A stretch of 7,806 bases of DNA from positions 1-7,806 of the forward strand of contig NVSY01000029.1 in assembly GCA_002401385.1 (NCBI GenBank). The letters run 5' to 3'. This DNA comes from Flavobacteriaceae bacterium. Lineage in GTDB: Bacteria > Bacteroidota > Bacteroidia > Flavobacteriales > Flavobacteriaceae. The notes beneath the pieces were generated by a model. The model ran no database searches. It was not told the origin of the DNA and was given only the letters and a program-made list of their open reading frames with translations. This document shows positions 6,119-7,806 of the stretch, piece by piece (the first letter of the stretch is position 1; each line of letters starts with the position of its first letter). The position numbers and the translations under genes were made by a program.

Positions 6119-7806
6119 ATGAAGAGTTATATTGTTATTCTGTTGAGTTTTTTTTCTATACAATCTGTGATTAGCCAACAAGTAAAAGTTGTGGATGACT
6201 ATACTTTGTTTGAGTTGCCTCATGTTACTGTGTATAATCAATCTAAAAGTATTGTGGTGTATACAGATAGAAATGGAATTGCTGATTTAACCGACTTTCA
6301 ATCTAATGAAGTCTTGTATTTCGATCATTTGACCTATATAGATATCGAAATTCTGAAAAGTGACTTAAAATTTCAAGATTATAAAGTGGCCATGCATAAA
6401 AATACTGAGCAGTTAAATACTGTTGTCTTGTCTGCCTCTCGCCGCAAAGAGAATAGAAATAGAATTGCAGAGCATATAGAGGTGGTTTCAAAAAACGAAA
6501 TTCAATTAAAATCTCCTCAAACTTCAGCAGATTTGTTAGCGTCAATACCAGGTGTTAGAGTGCAAAAGTCACAGTTTGGAGGCGGAAGTCCAGTACTACG
6601 TGGCATGGAAGCGAACCGAGTGTTGTTGGTAGTGGATGGGGTGCGAATGAATAATGCTATTTATAGATCGGGGCATTTGCAAAACTCCATCAGTATTTCT
6701 CCAAATATACTGGACCGTACCGAAGTTATTTTTGGTCCATCTTCTGTTATGTATGGATCAGATGCGTTGGGAGGAGTGATTCATTTTTTTACAAAAACAC
6801 CTTCTACTAGCGAAGGAAATCATATTTCACCAAGTGTTTTTTCACGAGTTGGAACAGTTAATGATGAATTTACTTTAGAAGGAAATGTTGAGCTTAACTT
6901 TGAGAAATTTGGTTCATTTACAAGTTTTTCTACTTCTAAATTTGGAGATTTAACAATGGGGAAAAACAGAACTCATGGTTTTGAAGATTGGGGGAAAGTA
7001 TTAGAGTTTTCTGGAAACACTGATAAAGTGTACAACGATGAAGCACTTCTAAATAAGCAACCCTCTGTGCAAAAAAACACAGGCTATTCGCAAATTGATT
7101 TCCTGCAGAAATTACATATTCCATTGGCTGATAAAACAACCTTGAATTTAAATTTTCAATATTCGAAATCTTCTGAAATTCCGCGTTTTGATAAGTTGAC
7201 AGAATATTCTAATGGAGCTCTTAAGTTTGCTGAATGGCATTATGGGCCGCAAAAAAGATTGTTGGCTTCTGCACAATTTGGACTCAAGCCAGAAAAAAAA
7301 TTCATGGAGCAAGGAACCATTACTATTGCTTATCAAAACATACAAGAATCCAGGGTGCAACGTAAATTTTCTAGTTTGGATCGGAGTTATCGCTATGAAG
7401 AAGTAGATGTCTTTAGCGTAAATGGCGATTTTTTTGTGCCGTTAAGTAAAGGTGATCAACGATTGCTTTCTTATGGGTTTGAGGCAACCTACAACGATGT
7501 TAATTCTGATTCGTTTGGTAAATCACTGGATGTTTCTGGAACAAAAATTATTGGCTTTACAGATGATTTTATCGTACAATCTCGTTATCCAGATGGTGGT
7601 AGTAATTATACCAGTATGGCCGGTTATTTGAATTACAGACAAGATATTAACAGTAAATCTACCTTAAATACGGGAATTCGTTATATCAATACTTTCTTAA
7701 ATGCTCATTGGAGAGATGCTACTTATATTCAATTGCCAGATTGGGATATTAAATTGAGAAATTCTGCTGTGACAGCAACTATTGGTTATGTGTATAAACC
7801 AACAGG
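6119..7806 (+). CDS. TonB-dependent receptor, hemoglobin/transferrin/lactoferrin type (3' end missing)
   Basis: Outer-membrane receptor, 562 codons in the window with the frame still open at the right edge; I read the frame through to the end and found no internal stop. A signal peptide covers about residues 1-19 (hydrophobic IVILLSFF, likely cut after VIS before QQ). Residues 20-95 look like a shortened CarboxypepD_reg-like domain, common in Bacteroidota receptors. A TonB box-like stretch TVVLSASR (101-108) leads into the plug (about 114-226), with SADLLASIPGV (136-146), VLRGMEANRVLLVVDGVRMN (159-178), and GPSSVMYGSDALGG (206-219). NNAIYRSGHLQN (178-189) and the last plug motif resemble the hemoglobin/transferrin/lactoferrin receptor group, so heme or iron from host or environmental protein is the likely cargo, but this is inferred. 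The barrel starts near 235, and some 150-250 residues are probably missing. It begins directly at the recO stop codon. Confidence 0.9.
   Translation, partial: MKSYIVILLSFFSIQSVISQQVKVVDDYTLFELPHVTVYNQSKSIVVYTDRNGIADLTDFQSNEVLYFDHLTYIDIEILKSDLKFQDYKVAMHKNTEQLNTVVLSASRRKENRNRIAEHIEVVSKNEIQLKSPQTSADLLASIPGVRVQKSQFGGGSPVLRGMEANRVLLVVDGVRMNNAIYRSGHLQNSISISPNILDRTEVIFGPSSVMYGSDALGGVIHFFTKTPSTSEGNHISPSVFSRVGTVNDEFTLEGNVELNFEKFGSFTSFSTSKFGDLTMGKNRTHGFEDWGKVLEFSGNTDKVYNDEALLNKQPSVQKNTGYSQIDFLQKLHIPLADKTTLNLNFQYSKSSEIPRFDKLTEYSNGALKFAEWHYGPQKRLLASAQFGLKPEKKFMEQGTITIAYQNIQESRVQRKFSSLDRSYRYEEVDVFSVNGDFFVPLSKGDQRLLSYGFEATYNDVNSDSFGKSLDVSGTKIIGFTDDFIVQSRYPDGGSNYTSMAGYLNYRQDINSKSTLNTGIRYINTFLNAHWRDATYIQLPDWDIKLRNSAVTATIGYVYKPT

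Noticed and set aside
6303..6545. Minus-strand open frame of 80 codons within the receptor gene.
   Set aside because: It overlaps the coding frame of the TonB-dependent receptor on the other strand and encodes no recognisable protein. The same applies to the minus-strand frames at 3141-3326, 4932-5177, 6936-7139 and 7148-7360, and to the plus-strand frame at 7212-7406.

Overview
The window looks like chromosomal DNA from a member of the Bacteroidota, most likely the Flavobacteriaceae. The reasons are the AT-rich composition, several TAnnTTTG boxes (the Bacteroidota -7 promoter element) just upstream of start codons, no clear Shine-Dalgarno sequences, a LytTR regulator paired with a 7-TM LytS-type kinase, and a TonB-dependent receptor with an N-terminal extension ahead of the plug. 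All six protein genes lie on the + strand, and five are complete.

Layout. Positions 1-87 are a perfect 7-bp tandem repeat (TCTCACA) cut by the window edge, directly upstream of a hot-dog acyl-CoA thioesterase (124-633). Next is a class A penicillin-binding protein of the PBP1C type (671-3016; a GTG at 650 is the alternative start). After a 64-nt gap with a good Bacteroidota promoter comes a two-gene signalling operon: a LytTR response regulator (3081-3821) and a membrane histidine kinase (3828-5153). The 245-nt gap 5154-5398 holds a TATATTTG box, a small hairpin with a GGGG loop and a very strong intrinsic terminator (5329-5372). Together these look like a small RNA gene of about 120 nt, or a leader/attenuator ahead of recO. 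recO (5399-6118) follows, then without a spacer (TAAATG) a TonB-dependent receptor of the hemoglobin/transferrin/lactoferrin type (6119 to the right edge, 3' end missing).

How the genes relate. The kinase and regulator form one phosphorelay. pbpC acts in peptidoglycan assembly, recO in RecFOR recombination repair, and the receptor in outer-membrane uptake, probably of heme or iron. Apart from the kinase/regulator pair this appears to be ordinary core-genome neighbourhood, with no sign of phage, transposon or defence genes. I see no convincing new multi-gene system. The least explained element is the putative RNA in the gap upstream of recO, followed by the heptamer repeat that occupies the -33 region of the thioesterase promoter.
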